Assembly: GCF_900114495.1 (NCBI RefSeq)
Contig: NZ_FOZI01000001.1
Location: 887,469-951,468 of the forward strand
From: Dyella sp. OK004
GTDB lineage: Bacteria > Pseudomonadota > Gammaproteobacteria > Xanthomonadales > Rhodanobacteraceae
DNA length: 64,000 nt
Direction of reading: 5' to 3'
The translations under genes and the position numbers were made by a program. A model generated the notes under the pieces. It had not been told where the DNA came from. It saw nothing but the letters and a program-made list of their open reading frames with translations, and ran no database searches. How positions within the stretch are numbered: position 1 is the first letter of the stretch; each line of letters begins with the position of its first letter. Shown here piece by piece: positions 1 through 10,161 of this stretch.

Positions 1-2673
<2,673 letters not shown>

Positions 2674-2790
2674 CGATGGCGATGGCGATCTCTACCTGTC
2701 ACTGCGCGAGTTCCGCCTGCTCACGTCGTATTTCACACTTGCCCGATCGGCGAGAGGGCGTCAGCACAAAGGGGTGTTCAGCGCGCCCAA

Positions 2791-2824
2791 GGAAGCAATG
2801 GCGCCTCCGAGCGCCATTGCTTCC
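2791..2824. terminator. Probable bidirectional terminator
   Basis: A perfect 14-bp stem (2791-2804 with 2811-2824) with a 6-base loop lies between two convergent genes. Short T-rich stretches flank it on both sides (TTGATT on plus, TTGGG on minus), so it could serve the peptidase and the orphan exported protein. Confidence 0.7.
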
Positions 2825-2842
2825 TTGATTGGATTATCGCGC

Positions 2843-3391
2843 TCAATTTATCGACGGAGCACATAAGACTCCAGTCATTCCAGGTTTTGGTGCGCAGGTA
2901 TTCGCGAAATAGCCTTGTTGATCCCAACCGCCAAAACCAGCGTCACCAGCCACCCAAACAAATGTCCACTGCTGATAGAGGGTTTCTGTTTGATTTTTGA
3001 TGGTGAGCTTCTGTCCCGGACTACCTGTCGTAGGGAGAGGAGTGGGAGGGCCATTGTCAGGGGGAACTGATAGTGCCGAAACTTGATCGATGCTTGTGGA
3101 AGCCTCTATCCCAGAATTAACTGTTATCTGTCCGACAGGACCGACTGCGGTGGTCCCATCGCCGCGCCTCAGGGTGGGGTTCTTTTGATTCTGCGCGTCG
3201 ATCCAAGTCTTCCATGCCTCATAGCCAGTTGCTCCTGGACTAAAGACTATGGTTTTCTGGTTGTACGAGCTGGTGGCGGGAGCCTTTGAGGCTGGCGTTT
3301 CGCTCAAAGTTAAAGAAGGGATGGCGAGGGAGGATATTGCCAACAGAGAGGTGAAAACAGTTTGTTTTTTTACGGATAGCTCCTTGATCAA
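2843..3391 (-). CDS. Orphan exported protein of unknown function
   Basis: An open frame of 182 codons starting at TTG (3389-3391), with AGGA seven bases upstream on the minus strand. The first 30 residues form a signal peptide: a charged start (MIKELSVKKQ), a hydrophobic core (VFTSLLAISSLAIPSLTL) and an Ser-Glu-Thr region before a likely cleavage site. The mature part is rich in Thr, Pro, Gly and Gln and has aromatic motifs (YQQWTFVWVAGD, FGGWDQQGYF) plus two cysteines near the C-terminus. I recognise no family. Base composition is clearly less GC-rich than that of the neighbours, which suggests acquisition by transfer. It converges on the sedolisin gene. Confidence 0.6.
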   Translation of the reverse strand: MIKELSVKKQTVFTSLLAISSLAIPSLTLSETPASKAPATSSYNQKTIVFSPGATGYEAWKTWIDAQNQKNPTLRRGDGTTAVGPVGQITVNSGIEASTSIDQVSALSVPPDNGPPTPLPTTGSPGQKLTIKNQTETLYQQWTFVWVAGDAGFGGWDQQGYFANTCAPKPGMTGVLCAPSIN

Positions 3392-3768
3392 TCGCTGTTC
3401 CTAACTGCAAACACCAAGCCAAACCTGCCTACGCCGTTCTGATGCACTTTGAGTTGGCCGCGATGACGCATCTCCTGGCATTTGCTTGGTTTGGAAGCAA
3501 TGGCTCGCGACGTGAGGTGCAGCGAGCCATCGCTTGACCGACCATAGCCTCCCTCGCCTCCCTCCCACAATTTGCAATATCCGCAAGAATTCTCCAGGAG
3601 CAACACGTCTGCTCGTCAGACGAGGTGCCGCCAGAGATGGTCATGCTTGGCAAATAAGCAGTGGTGTTATTGGTCAGGAAACCAAAGCATCAGGCGAGAC
3701 TGGACGGTTTGACCACGTTCGTCGAAGTGTGCGACTCACAGCGATGCTCAGGAAATATTGAGCTAGCT
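3392..3768. other. 377-bp intergenic region, less GC-rich, no confident gene
   Basis: Short open frames of 60-75 codons occur on both strands, but none has a recognisable domain or a good ribosome site. With the orphan gene beside it, this forms a roughly 0.95-kb patch of atypical composition between the sedolisin and the sugar ATPase. It should contain the promoter of the orphan gene. No tRNA or repeat was seen. Confidence 0.5.
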
Positions 3769-4863
3769 CTAAGCGACGATGCGCGTCCCCTTCTCCGCAT
3801 CGAAGAAATGCAGCCGCTCCGGCACAAAGTCAAAATGCAGCGTGCTGCCCGCCGCCGGTAAATGGCGCGATGCCGTACGCGATACCAGCGCCTGATCGCC
3901 GTGACGCAGGTTGAGGAAGATCTCGTTGCCTACCGGCTCGACCACTTCCAGTTCGGCACTGAGCACGGCACTGCCGACGTCCGCCCGCGCGAGCAAATCC
4001 TCCGGCCTCACACCCATCACGATCTCGCGATCGCGCCACGCTTCCAGTGCCTCACTCTGCGGCAGTTCGCCGAGCGTCAGCACACCCTGTGCCGTAGCGA
4101 GTTTCCAGCCGCCATCCACATGCAGGGTGCCGCGCAGCAGGTTCATCGCCGGGCTGCCGAGGAAGCCGGCTACGAAGAGATTCGCAGGCTTGTCGTACAG
4201 GTTCATCGGCGTGTCGATCTGCTGGATCACGCCGCCGTTGAGCACCACGATGCGCTGGCCCAGGGTCATCGCTTCGATCTGGTCGTGGGTGACATAGACC
4301 ATGGTGGCTTTCAGGCGCTGGTGGATGCGCGCGATCTCCACGCGCATCGACAGACGCAGCTTGGCATCGAGGTTGGACAGTGGCTCGTCGAGCAGGAACA
4401 CCTTGGGGTCGCGCACCAGCGCGCGCCCAAGCGCCACGCGCTGGCGCTGGCCGCCGGACAGCGCGGCGGGCCTTGAATCCAGCCGCTGGTCGAGCTCCAA
4501 CATTTTCGCCGCCTCGGCCACGCGACGTTCGATCTGCTCCTTGGCCTGGCCGCGCAGCTTCAAGCCGAAGCCGAGGTTCTCGGCCACCGTCATGTGCGGA
4601 TACAGCGCGTAGTTCTGGAACACCATGGCGATGTCGCGATCCTTCGGCGCCACGTCGTTCACTACGCGATCGCCGATGGACAGCGTGCCGCCGCTGATCG
4701 ATTCCAGCCCCGCGATCATCCGCAGCAGGGTGGTCTTGCCGCAGCCGGACGGCCCCACCAGCACCAGCAGTTCGCCGTCGGCAATTTCGAAACTGGCCTC
4801 GGCCACGCCTACGTGACCGTTCGGGTAGACCTTGCGCAGTTTGTCGAGGCGGACCTGGGCCAT
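3769..4863 (-). CDS. ugpC: Sugar ABC transporter ATP-binding protein, UgpC/MalK type
   Basis: Cytoplasmic ATPase (364 aa) that energises carbohydrate importers of the MalK/UgpC/MsmX group. Walker A is GPSGCGKTT (37-45), then the Q-loop in MVFQNYALYPHM, the LSGGQRQRVALGRAL signature, Walker B KVFLLDEPLSNLD and the H-loop VTHDQ. A C-terminal TOBE regulatory domain follows (about 235-364, with MGVRPEDL). The ATG at 4861-4863 has AGGAGAG upstream; a longer frame to 4944 lacks a family match. No permease or binding-protein gene is adjacent, so it may serve importers encoded elsewhere, as MsmX does. It is divergent from the glucosidase gene, and the LacI-type operator lies in the shared region. Confidence 0.92.
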   Translation of the reverse strand: MAQVRLDKLRKVYPNGHVGVAEASFEIADGELLVLVGPSGCGKTTLLRMIAGLESISGGTLSIGDRVVNDVAPKDRDIAMVFQNYALYPHMTVAENLGFGLKLRGQAKEQIERRVAEAAKMLELDQRLDSRPAALSGGQRQRVALGRALVRDPKVFLLDEPLSNLDAKLRLSMRVEIARIHQRLKATMVYVTHDQIEAMTLGQRIVVLNGGVIQQIDTPMNLYDKPANLFVAGFLGSPAMNLLRGTLHVDGGWKLATAQGVLTLGELPQSEALEAWRDREIVMGVRPEDLLARADVGSAVLSAELEVVEPVGNEIFLNLRHGDQALVSRTASRHLPAAGSTLHFDFVPERLHFFDAEKGTRIVA

Positions 4864-4970
4864 GCGGATTTCTCTCCTGGGGCCGGCGGGATCGAACCAC
4901 ATCGGCGGGGGTGGGGCCAGCTTGTGACCAACCGGGCTGCACAAGCGGGAAACATTCGGATATTCTCCAA

Positions 4971-4984
4971 TGTAAACGTTTACA
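4971..4984. promoter_or_regulatory. LacI/CcpA-family operator palindrome
   Basis: The 14-bp perfect palindrome TGTAAACGTTTACA has the classic LacI-family shape with a central CG. It lies between the divergent ugpC and glucosidase genes, 35 bp before the chosen glucosidase start. A sugar-responsive repressor probably controls the glucosidase-glucokinase pair and perhaps ugpC. No LacI-type regulator is encoded in this window. Confidence 0.75.
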
Positions 4985-5018
4985 TCAAGCCGCGATGCGG
5001 CATATCGAGATTCCCGCC

Positions 5019-6371
5019 ATGACTCGTAGCTACCGTTTTCCCGAAGGCTTTCTTTGGGGTGCTGCCACCTCCGCCTACCAGATCGAAGGCTCGCCGCTGG
5101 CCGATGGGGCCGGCCCCAGCATCTGGGAACGTTTCGCGCATACGCCGGGGATGATGGTGGGCGGCGACACCGGCGACATCGCCTGCGACCACTACAACCG
5201 CTACCAGGGCGACGTGCAGCTGATGAAGGCGCTGGGCCTGCACGGCTACCGTTTCAGCATCGCGTGGGCACGCGTGCTGCCCGAGGGCACCGGCCGCATC
5301 AACCAGAAGGGTCTGGATTTCTACAGGCGCTTGGTCGATGAGCTACTGGAGAACGGCATCGCGCCGAACGCCACCCTGTTCCACTGGGACATGCCGGCGG
5401 CGCTGGACGACCGCGGCGGCTGGCTCAACCGTGACAGTGCGCACTGGTTCGCCGAATACGCCGAGGTGATGTTCAAGGCGCTGGACGGCCGCGTGCAGCG
5501 CTGGGCCACCCTCAACGAACCGTGGGTGGTGACGGACGGCGGCTATCTGCACGGCGCGCTGGCCCCCGGCCACCGTAGCAAGTACGAGGCGCCCATCGCC
5601 GCGCACAACCTGATGCGCGCCAGCGGCGCCGGCATCCAGGCGTACCGCGCGCACGGCAAACATCAGATCGGCGTGGTGTTCAACATCGAGCCCAAGTACC
5701 CGCACTCACAGAGTCCGGAAGACCTGGCCGCCACCCGCCGCGCGCATGCCTACATGAACGAGCAGTTCGCGGACCCGGCGCTGCTCGGCAGCTACCCGCC
5801 CGAACTGAAAGAAATCTTCGGTGACGCGTGGCCGGATTTCCCCGCGGACGACTTCAAGCTGACCCAGCAGAAGGTCGACTTCGTCGGTATCAACTACTAC
5901 ACCCGCGCCGTGGTGAAGAACGACCCGGCGCAGTACCCGCTGAAGGCCTCGCCGGTGCGCCAGCCCAACAAGACCTACACCGAGACCGGTTGGGAAGTGT
6001 TCGAGCAGGGCCTGACCGACACCCTCACCTGGTTCAAGGAGCGCTACGGCGACATCCCGCTGTACATCACCGAGAACGGCTCGGCCTTCTACGATCCGCC
6101 GGTGGCCGAAGGCGATGTACTCGACGACCCCTTGCGCACCAACTACTTGCGCAAGCATCTCAGGGCGCTGCACAAGGCCATCGAGGCCGGCGTGAACCTC
6201 AAGGGCTACTACGCCTGGTCGCTGATGGACAATCTGGAATGGTCACTGGGTTTCTCCAAGCGCTTTGGCCTGTACCATGTGGATTTCGCCACGCAGAAGC
6301 GCACGCCCAAGGCGACGGCGAAACTCTATGCCAAGGTCATCGAGAGCAACGGTACGGTGCTGGACGAATAA
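5019..6371 (+). CDS. bglB: Glycoside hydrolase family 1 beta-glucosidase
   Basis: Hydrolyses beta-glucosides such as cellobiose to glucose by a retaining mechanism. The 450-aa protein begins with the GH1 signature FPEGFLWGAATSAYQIEG. The acid/base Glu is in TLNEPW (E167) and the nucleophile in YITENG (E352). The usual sugar-binding residues are present in WSLMDNLEWSLGFSKRFGL. No signal peptide is seen, so it is cytoplasmic and needs imported sugars. The ATG at 5019 gives the standard family start; one at 4995 would add eight residues; neither has a strong ribosome site. Glucokinase follows 45 bp downstream, so released glucose can be phosphorylated at once. Confidence 0.93.
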   Translation: MTRSYRFPEGFLWGAATSAYQIEGSPLADGAGPSIWERFAHTPGMMVGGDTGDIACDHYNRYQGDVQLMKALGLHGYRFSIAWARVLPEGTGRINQKGLDFYRRLVDELLENGIAPNATLFHWDMPAALDDRGGWLNRDSAHWFAEYAEVMFKALDGRVQRWATLNEPWVVTDGGYLHGALAPGHRSKYEAPIAAHNLMRASGAGIQAYRAHGKHQIGVVFNIEPKYPHSQSPEDLAATRRAHAYMNEQFADPALLGSYPPELKEIFGDAWPDFPADDFKLTQQKVDFVGINYYTRAVVKNDPAQYPLKASPVRQPNKTYTETGWEVFEQGLTDTLTWFKERYGDIPLYITENGSAFYDPPVAEGDVLDDPLRTNYLRKHLRALHKAIEAGVNLKGYYAWSLMDNLEWSLGFSKRFGLYHVDFATQKRTPKATAKLYAKVIESNGTVLDE

Positions 6372-6416
6372 GTCCCCCCACCGGCAGGCTTGCGTGACCC
6401 GTTGCCAGGATTGTTC

Positions 6417-7442
6417 ATGAGCTCTACCTCTAGCGCCGCTACGACCCTGCTCGCCGACCTTGGCGGCACCAATGTCCGCTTCGCCCTTGCCGATCCTTCG
6501 CTCGCTTCGCCGCTACTGCTGGACAGCGTGAAGCGCTACCGGGTCAGCAACTTTCCTTCGATGGCGGACACCATCCGCCAGTACTTTGCCGATACCGGCC
6601 TGTCGGCCTCGCGCGCGGTGATTGCCGCCGCGGGCCGCATCGTCGACGGCGAAACGGTGAAGGTGACCAACAATCCGTGGCTGGTCTCGGCGCATGGTTT
6701 GCAAGACGCGCTGGGGCTGACCTCGGTACGCCTGGTCAACGACTTCGCCGCGCAAGGCATGGCCGTGCCGCTGCTGCGTCACGAACAGTTGCAGGCGGTG
6801 GGCCCGCAGAAGCTGCCCAACACCGGTGAGCACCAGACGCAGACCTTCGTGGTGATGGGCCCCGGTACCGGCCTCGGCGTTGCTGGCTTGCTGCTGCGCG
6901 ACGGCCGCTGGACCGTGCTGGAAACCGAGGGCGGCCACGCCGGCTTCGCTGCGCATACCGCTGAGGATGTAGAGATCCTGCACCGCCTCAACGCGCGCTT
7001 CGGCCGCGTGTCCAACGAGCGCATGATCTGCGGCAACGGCATCGTGAATCTCTATCTCGCACTGGCCGATATCGAAGGCCTGCCGGCCGAGGAATTCACG
7101 CCGGAAGACATCACCGCGCGCGCGGTCGAAGGCACTGACAAGCTGTGCGTGCGCACGGTGGAAACGTTGGCCGGCATCTTCGGCAGCGTGGCTGGCGATC
7201 TGGTGCTGAGCCTTGGCGGCTGGGACGGCGTATTCCTCACTGGCGGCGTGCTGCCGATCCTGCTGCCGTGGCTGCAGCACGGCGGCTTCCGCGAACGGTT
7301 CGAGTCCAAGGGTCGCTTCAAGGAAACCATGCAGCAGGTACCGACGGTGGCGATGATGCATCCGGAGCCTGGCCTGCTGGGTGCGGCGGCGATTGCGGTG
7401 CTGGAAAGCGGCAAGTCACTGCTACCCAGCAGCAACGCGTAG
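6417..7442 (+). CDS. glk: Glucokinase
   Basis: Phosphorylates glucose with ATP to glucose-6-phosphate in the cytosol. The 341-aa protein opens with the bacterial glucokinase phosphate motif LLADLGGTNVRFAL. It continues with VKVTNNPW, VNDFAAQGMA (catalytic Asp in the ND pair), VMGPGTGLGVAGL, the ETEGGHAGFA substrate segment and FLTGGVLPILLPWL. Length fits the Glk family (about 320-340 aa). The ATG at 6417 has CCAGGA six bases upstream, better than the longer frame starting at 6390. It is probably co-transcribed with the glucosidase. The TAG stop (7440-7442) is made from the first bases of a dispersed GTAGGAG repeat. Confidence 0.93.
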   Translation: MSSTSSAATTLLADLGGTNVRFALADPSLASPLLLDSVKRYRVSNFPSMADTIRQYFADTGLSASRAVIAAAGRIVDGETVKVTNNPWLVSAHGLQDALGLTSVRLVNDFAAQGMAVPLLRHEQLQAVGPQKLPNTGEHQTQTFVVMGPGTGLGVAGLLLRDGRWTVLETEGGHAGFAAHTAEDVEILHRLNARFGRVSNERMICGNGIVNLYLALADIEGLPAEEFTPEDITARAVEGTDKLCVRTVETLAGIFGSVAGDLVLSLGGWDGVFLTGGVLPILLPWLQHGGFRERFESKGRFKETMQQVPTVAMMHPEPGLLGAAAIAVLESGKSLLPSSNA

Positions 7443-7541
7443 GAGCCCACTCTGTGGGCGACAGACGCTGCGGAGTTCTCGCTTCGTAGGTTTTTCGCGC
7501 ACAGAGCCTGCTCCGGACTTGATCCGGGGGTGCGCTCTTAC
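7439..7541. repeat. Palindrome-ended intergenic repeat, copy 1
   Basis: It begins GTAGGAGCCCAC and ends GTGCGCTCTTAC, an imperfect inverted pair. The right half (about 7498-7541) contains a CCGGA/TCCGG hairpin and is nearly identical to 43323-43367. It overlaps the glk stop codon and fills most of the gap to hrpB. Confidence 0.7.
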
Positions 7542-7556
7542 AGGTCCTTCGAGACG

Positions 7557-10079
7557 TTACGTGCCGCGGGGCTTCGCGCGATGCGTGGGCGTCGCACTCC
7601 ACGGATCATCGGGCCATGGGTGCCGCGGGTAGCGGCCCTTCAATTCCTTCTTCACCTCGGGATAGGTGCGCTCCCAGAAACCTTTGAGGTCCTGCGTCAC
7701 CTGGATCGGGCGGCCGGCCGGCGAGAGCAGATGCAGCGTTACCGGAAAACGCCCGCCACCCACACGCGGCGTGTCGGCCAGGCCGAATAGCTCCTGTAAC
7801 TTCACCGCGAGCACCGGCGGCTCGCCCGCCACATATTCGATGCGGCGTGCCATGCCACTGGGCACCGTGATGCTCTCGGGTACCTGCGCGTCGAGCAAAC
7901 GGCGCTGCTCGTAGTCGAACAGTGCGGCCAGTGCCTGCGAGAGCTCTTCGGCACTCAAGGCATCCAGTCGCCGTTTACCGTTGAGGTAAGGCGCGAGCCA
8001 CGCTTCGAGCGAATCCAGCAAGACTTCGTCGGAGATATCGGGCAGCCCCAGTTCCGGCATCCACGCGCGCAGCGCCTGCATGCGCGCACGCAGGCGGCGC
8101 GCGTTCTCGCTCCACGGCAGCACGTCCAGTCCCTTCGCGCGCACCGCCGCGAGCAGTGCGGGCAAGGCATCTTCAGGCTGCACCGGCACGCTGCGGCGCG
8201 ACAGCACGATGGCGGCGTAGCGCTGCTCTTCGAAAGCTTCGACGGCGTTGCGTTCGTCATTCCAGCGCAGCGTGCGTTCGCGCCGGAATTGCATGGCGTA
8301 GTCGCGCTCAAGGACTCTCGAATCAAGCGGTGCCGCAGCGAGGATCAGGCTATCGCGCGCCTCGAAGCGCAAATCCAGCGCGACCAGCCACGGCTCGCCA
8401 AGCAAGGCCGTGCTTTCGTGCAGACGTGCGCCGCGGCCATTCGCCAGCGTGTAGCGCAGCGGATTGTTGTCATCGCGGCGCGCCACGCGATCGGGATAGG
8501 CATGCAACAGCAGATCGCCCACGGCATGACTATCCGGCACACCACTTGCCGCAGTGCGCACGTCCAGACGGCGGCGCCAGCCTTTGCTGGCCTGCTCGAT
8601 CACCGCCAGCGCACCTGCGTCGGCACCGCCGCGCGCACCAGCAGTACGGCGATCGCGCCATGCATGCAGCGCCGTAACGCGCGCGCGGAAATCGTCGCTG
8701 CGCGCCTGCTCGCCACGCAGTGGCGAGCGCGCCTCCATCAAGGCGAGCAGATCGGCCACCAACGCATGCAGCTCCGGCGGTGCACGCAAGGCCGCTGCGC
8801 CGAGACGCGGGGTGGCGCCGAGTTCCAGCATGCGGCGGCCGAGCGCGGTGATGCGCCCACCGGCATCGAGCGCACCCAGCACCATCAGCAACTCGCGTGC
8901 CTGCGCCAGCGCGCCGCTGGGCGGCGTGTCCAGCCACGGCAGATCGTTGCGGCTATCCGCGGTGATGCCCCAGGCCGCCAGTTCCAGCGCCAGCCCCGAC
9001 AGCTCGGCCTGCGTGATCTCCGCTGTACGCGCTGCGTCCAATCGCTTGCTTTGCGGCCACAGGCGATACGCCGTGCCTTCCGCGACGCGACCCGCGCGAC
9101 CCGCACGCTGATCGGCGGAGGCCTGTGAAATATTCACCGTTTCCAGCCGCGTAAAACCGGAGTTGGGATCGAAACGCGGCTCGCGCGCTAGGCCGCTATC
9201 CACCACCGCGCGAATCCCTGGCAAGGTCACGCTCGACTCGGCGACATTGGTGGCGAGCACGATGCGTCGCATGCCCGGCTCGGCAGGATTCAAGGCCGCC
9301 TGCTGCTCGGCCAGCGACAGTTCGCCATGCAACGCGACGACTTCCACATGATCATCTTGCAGCGTCTGAGCCAGCACCGCCTCGGTGCGCGCGATCTCGC
9401 GCCGTCCTGGCAGGAAGGCGAGCACGTCGCCACCATTTTCCTCCAGCGCTTGTCGGGCGATGCGGGCAAGCTGATGCTCCACGTTCTCCTGCGTGCGCGC
9501 CGGCGGATACTCGACGCGCACCGGAAAGCTGCGCCCTGGGCTGCTGATGCGCGGCGCATCCAGCCATTGGGCGATGCGCTCACCATCCAGCGTGGCCGAC
9601 ATCACCACAATGCGCAGTTCGGGCCGCAACGTCGCCTGCACATCCAGCGCCAGCGCCGCGCCGAGATCGCCGGCGAGATGCCGCTCGTGGAACTCATCGA
9701 ACAGGATCGCGCCAATGCCGGTGAGTTCGGGGTCATCCTGGATCAAGCGCGTGAGAATGCCCTCCGTCACTACCTCGATCCGCGTCGCCGCACTCACCTT
9801 CGACTCGAAGCGGATGCGATAGCCAACGGTCTGCCCGACCTCTTCACCCAACTGGCGCGACATGAATTGCGCTGCCGCGCGCGCGGCAATGCGCCGAGGT
9901 TCAAGCATCAGGATTTTGTCAGTGCCCAACCAGGGTTGATCGAGCAGTGCCAGCGGGACTTGGGTGGTCTTGCCAGCGCCGGGTGGCGCTTCGAGCACCA
10001 GGCGGGGCTGCGCCGAAAGCGCGGCGCAGATATCCGGCAACAACGGGGTGATGGGGAAGGAAGGGGCGGCGGTATTCAT
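7557..10079 (-). CDS. hrpB: ATP-dependent helicase HrpB
   Basis: DEAH/RHA-type RNA helicase of 840 aa. Walker A is APPGAGKTTQ (31-40), motif Ia LEPRRIAARAAA, the Walker B box DEFH (128-131), motif III VMSATLD and motif VI in QRAGRAGR. The helicase-associated region and the C-terminal HrpB domain (from the KRRLDALSAEELSQAL segment to the FPVTLHLLSPAGRPIQVTQDLKGFW block) are intact. Length matches E. coli HrpB (about 820-830 aa). In other bacteria it affects mRNA processing; its precise substrate is not known from sequence. The ATG is at 10077-10079, just downstream of the xps terminator, and its 3' end abuts the intergenic repeat. Confidence 0.95.
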   Translation of the reverse strand: MNTAAPSFPITPLLPDICAALSAQPRLVLEAPPGAGKTTQVPLALLDQPWLGTDKILMLEPRRIAARAAAQFMSRQLGEEVGQTVGYRIRFESKVSAATRIEVVTEGILTRLIQDDPELTGIGAILFDEFHERHLAGDLGAALALDVQATLRPELRIVVMSATLDGERIAQWLDAPRISSPGRSFPVRVEYPPARTQENVEHQLARIARQALEENGGDVLAFLPGRREIARTEAVLAQTLQDDHVEVVALHGELSLAEQQAALNPAEPGMRRIVLATNVAESSVTLPGIRAVVDSGLAREPRFDPNSGFTRLETVNISQASADQRAGRAGRVAEGTAYRLWPQSKRLDAARTAEITQAELSGLALELAAWGITADSRNDLPWLDTPPSGALAQARELLMVLGALDAGGRITALGRRMLELGATPRLGAAALRAPPELHALVADLLALMEARSPLRGEQARSDDFRARVTALHAWRDRRTAGARGGADAGALAVIEQASKGWRRRLDVRTAASGVPDSHAVGDLLLHAYPDRVARRDDNNPLRYTLANGRGARLHESTALLGEPWLVALDLRFEARDSLILAAAPLDSRVLERDYAMQFRRERTLRWNDERNAVEAFEEQRYAAIVLSRRSVPVQPEDALPALLAAVRAKGLDVLPWSENARRLRARMQALRAWMPELGLPDISDEVLLDSLEAWLAPYLNGKRRLDALSAEELSQALAALFDYEQRRLLDAQVPESITVPSGMARRIEYVAGEPPVLAVKLQELFGLADTPRVGGGRFPVTLHLLSPAGRPIQVTQDLKGFWERTYPEVKKELKGRYPRHPWPDDPWSATPTHRAKPRGT

Positions 10080-10121
10080 CGTGGCGATGATACCGGGCCG
10101 GCTGTTGCCTCTAAACGAAAG

Positions 10122-10155
10122 CTGCGCTCCGCCGCCAGTCGGCGGCGGAGCGCAG
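10122..10155 (-). terminator. Intrinsic terminator of the type II secretion operon
   Basis: A perfect 15-bp GC-rich stem (10122-10136 with 10141-10155) has a 4-base loop. On the minus strand it is followed by CTTTCGTTTAG. It lies seven bases past the gspD stop and before hrpB. Confidence 0.85.
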
Positions 10156-10161
10156 CGGGAC

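Noticed and set aside
3429-3653. 74-codon ORF in the low-GC gap
   Set aside because: No ribosome site, no domain, and overlapping alternatives in several frames.
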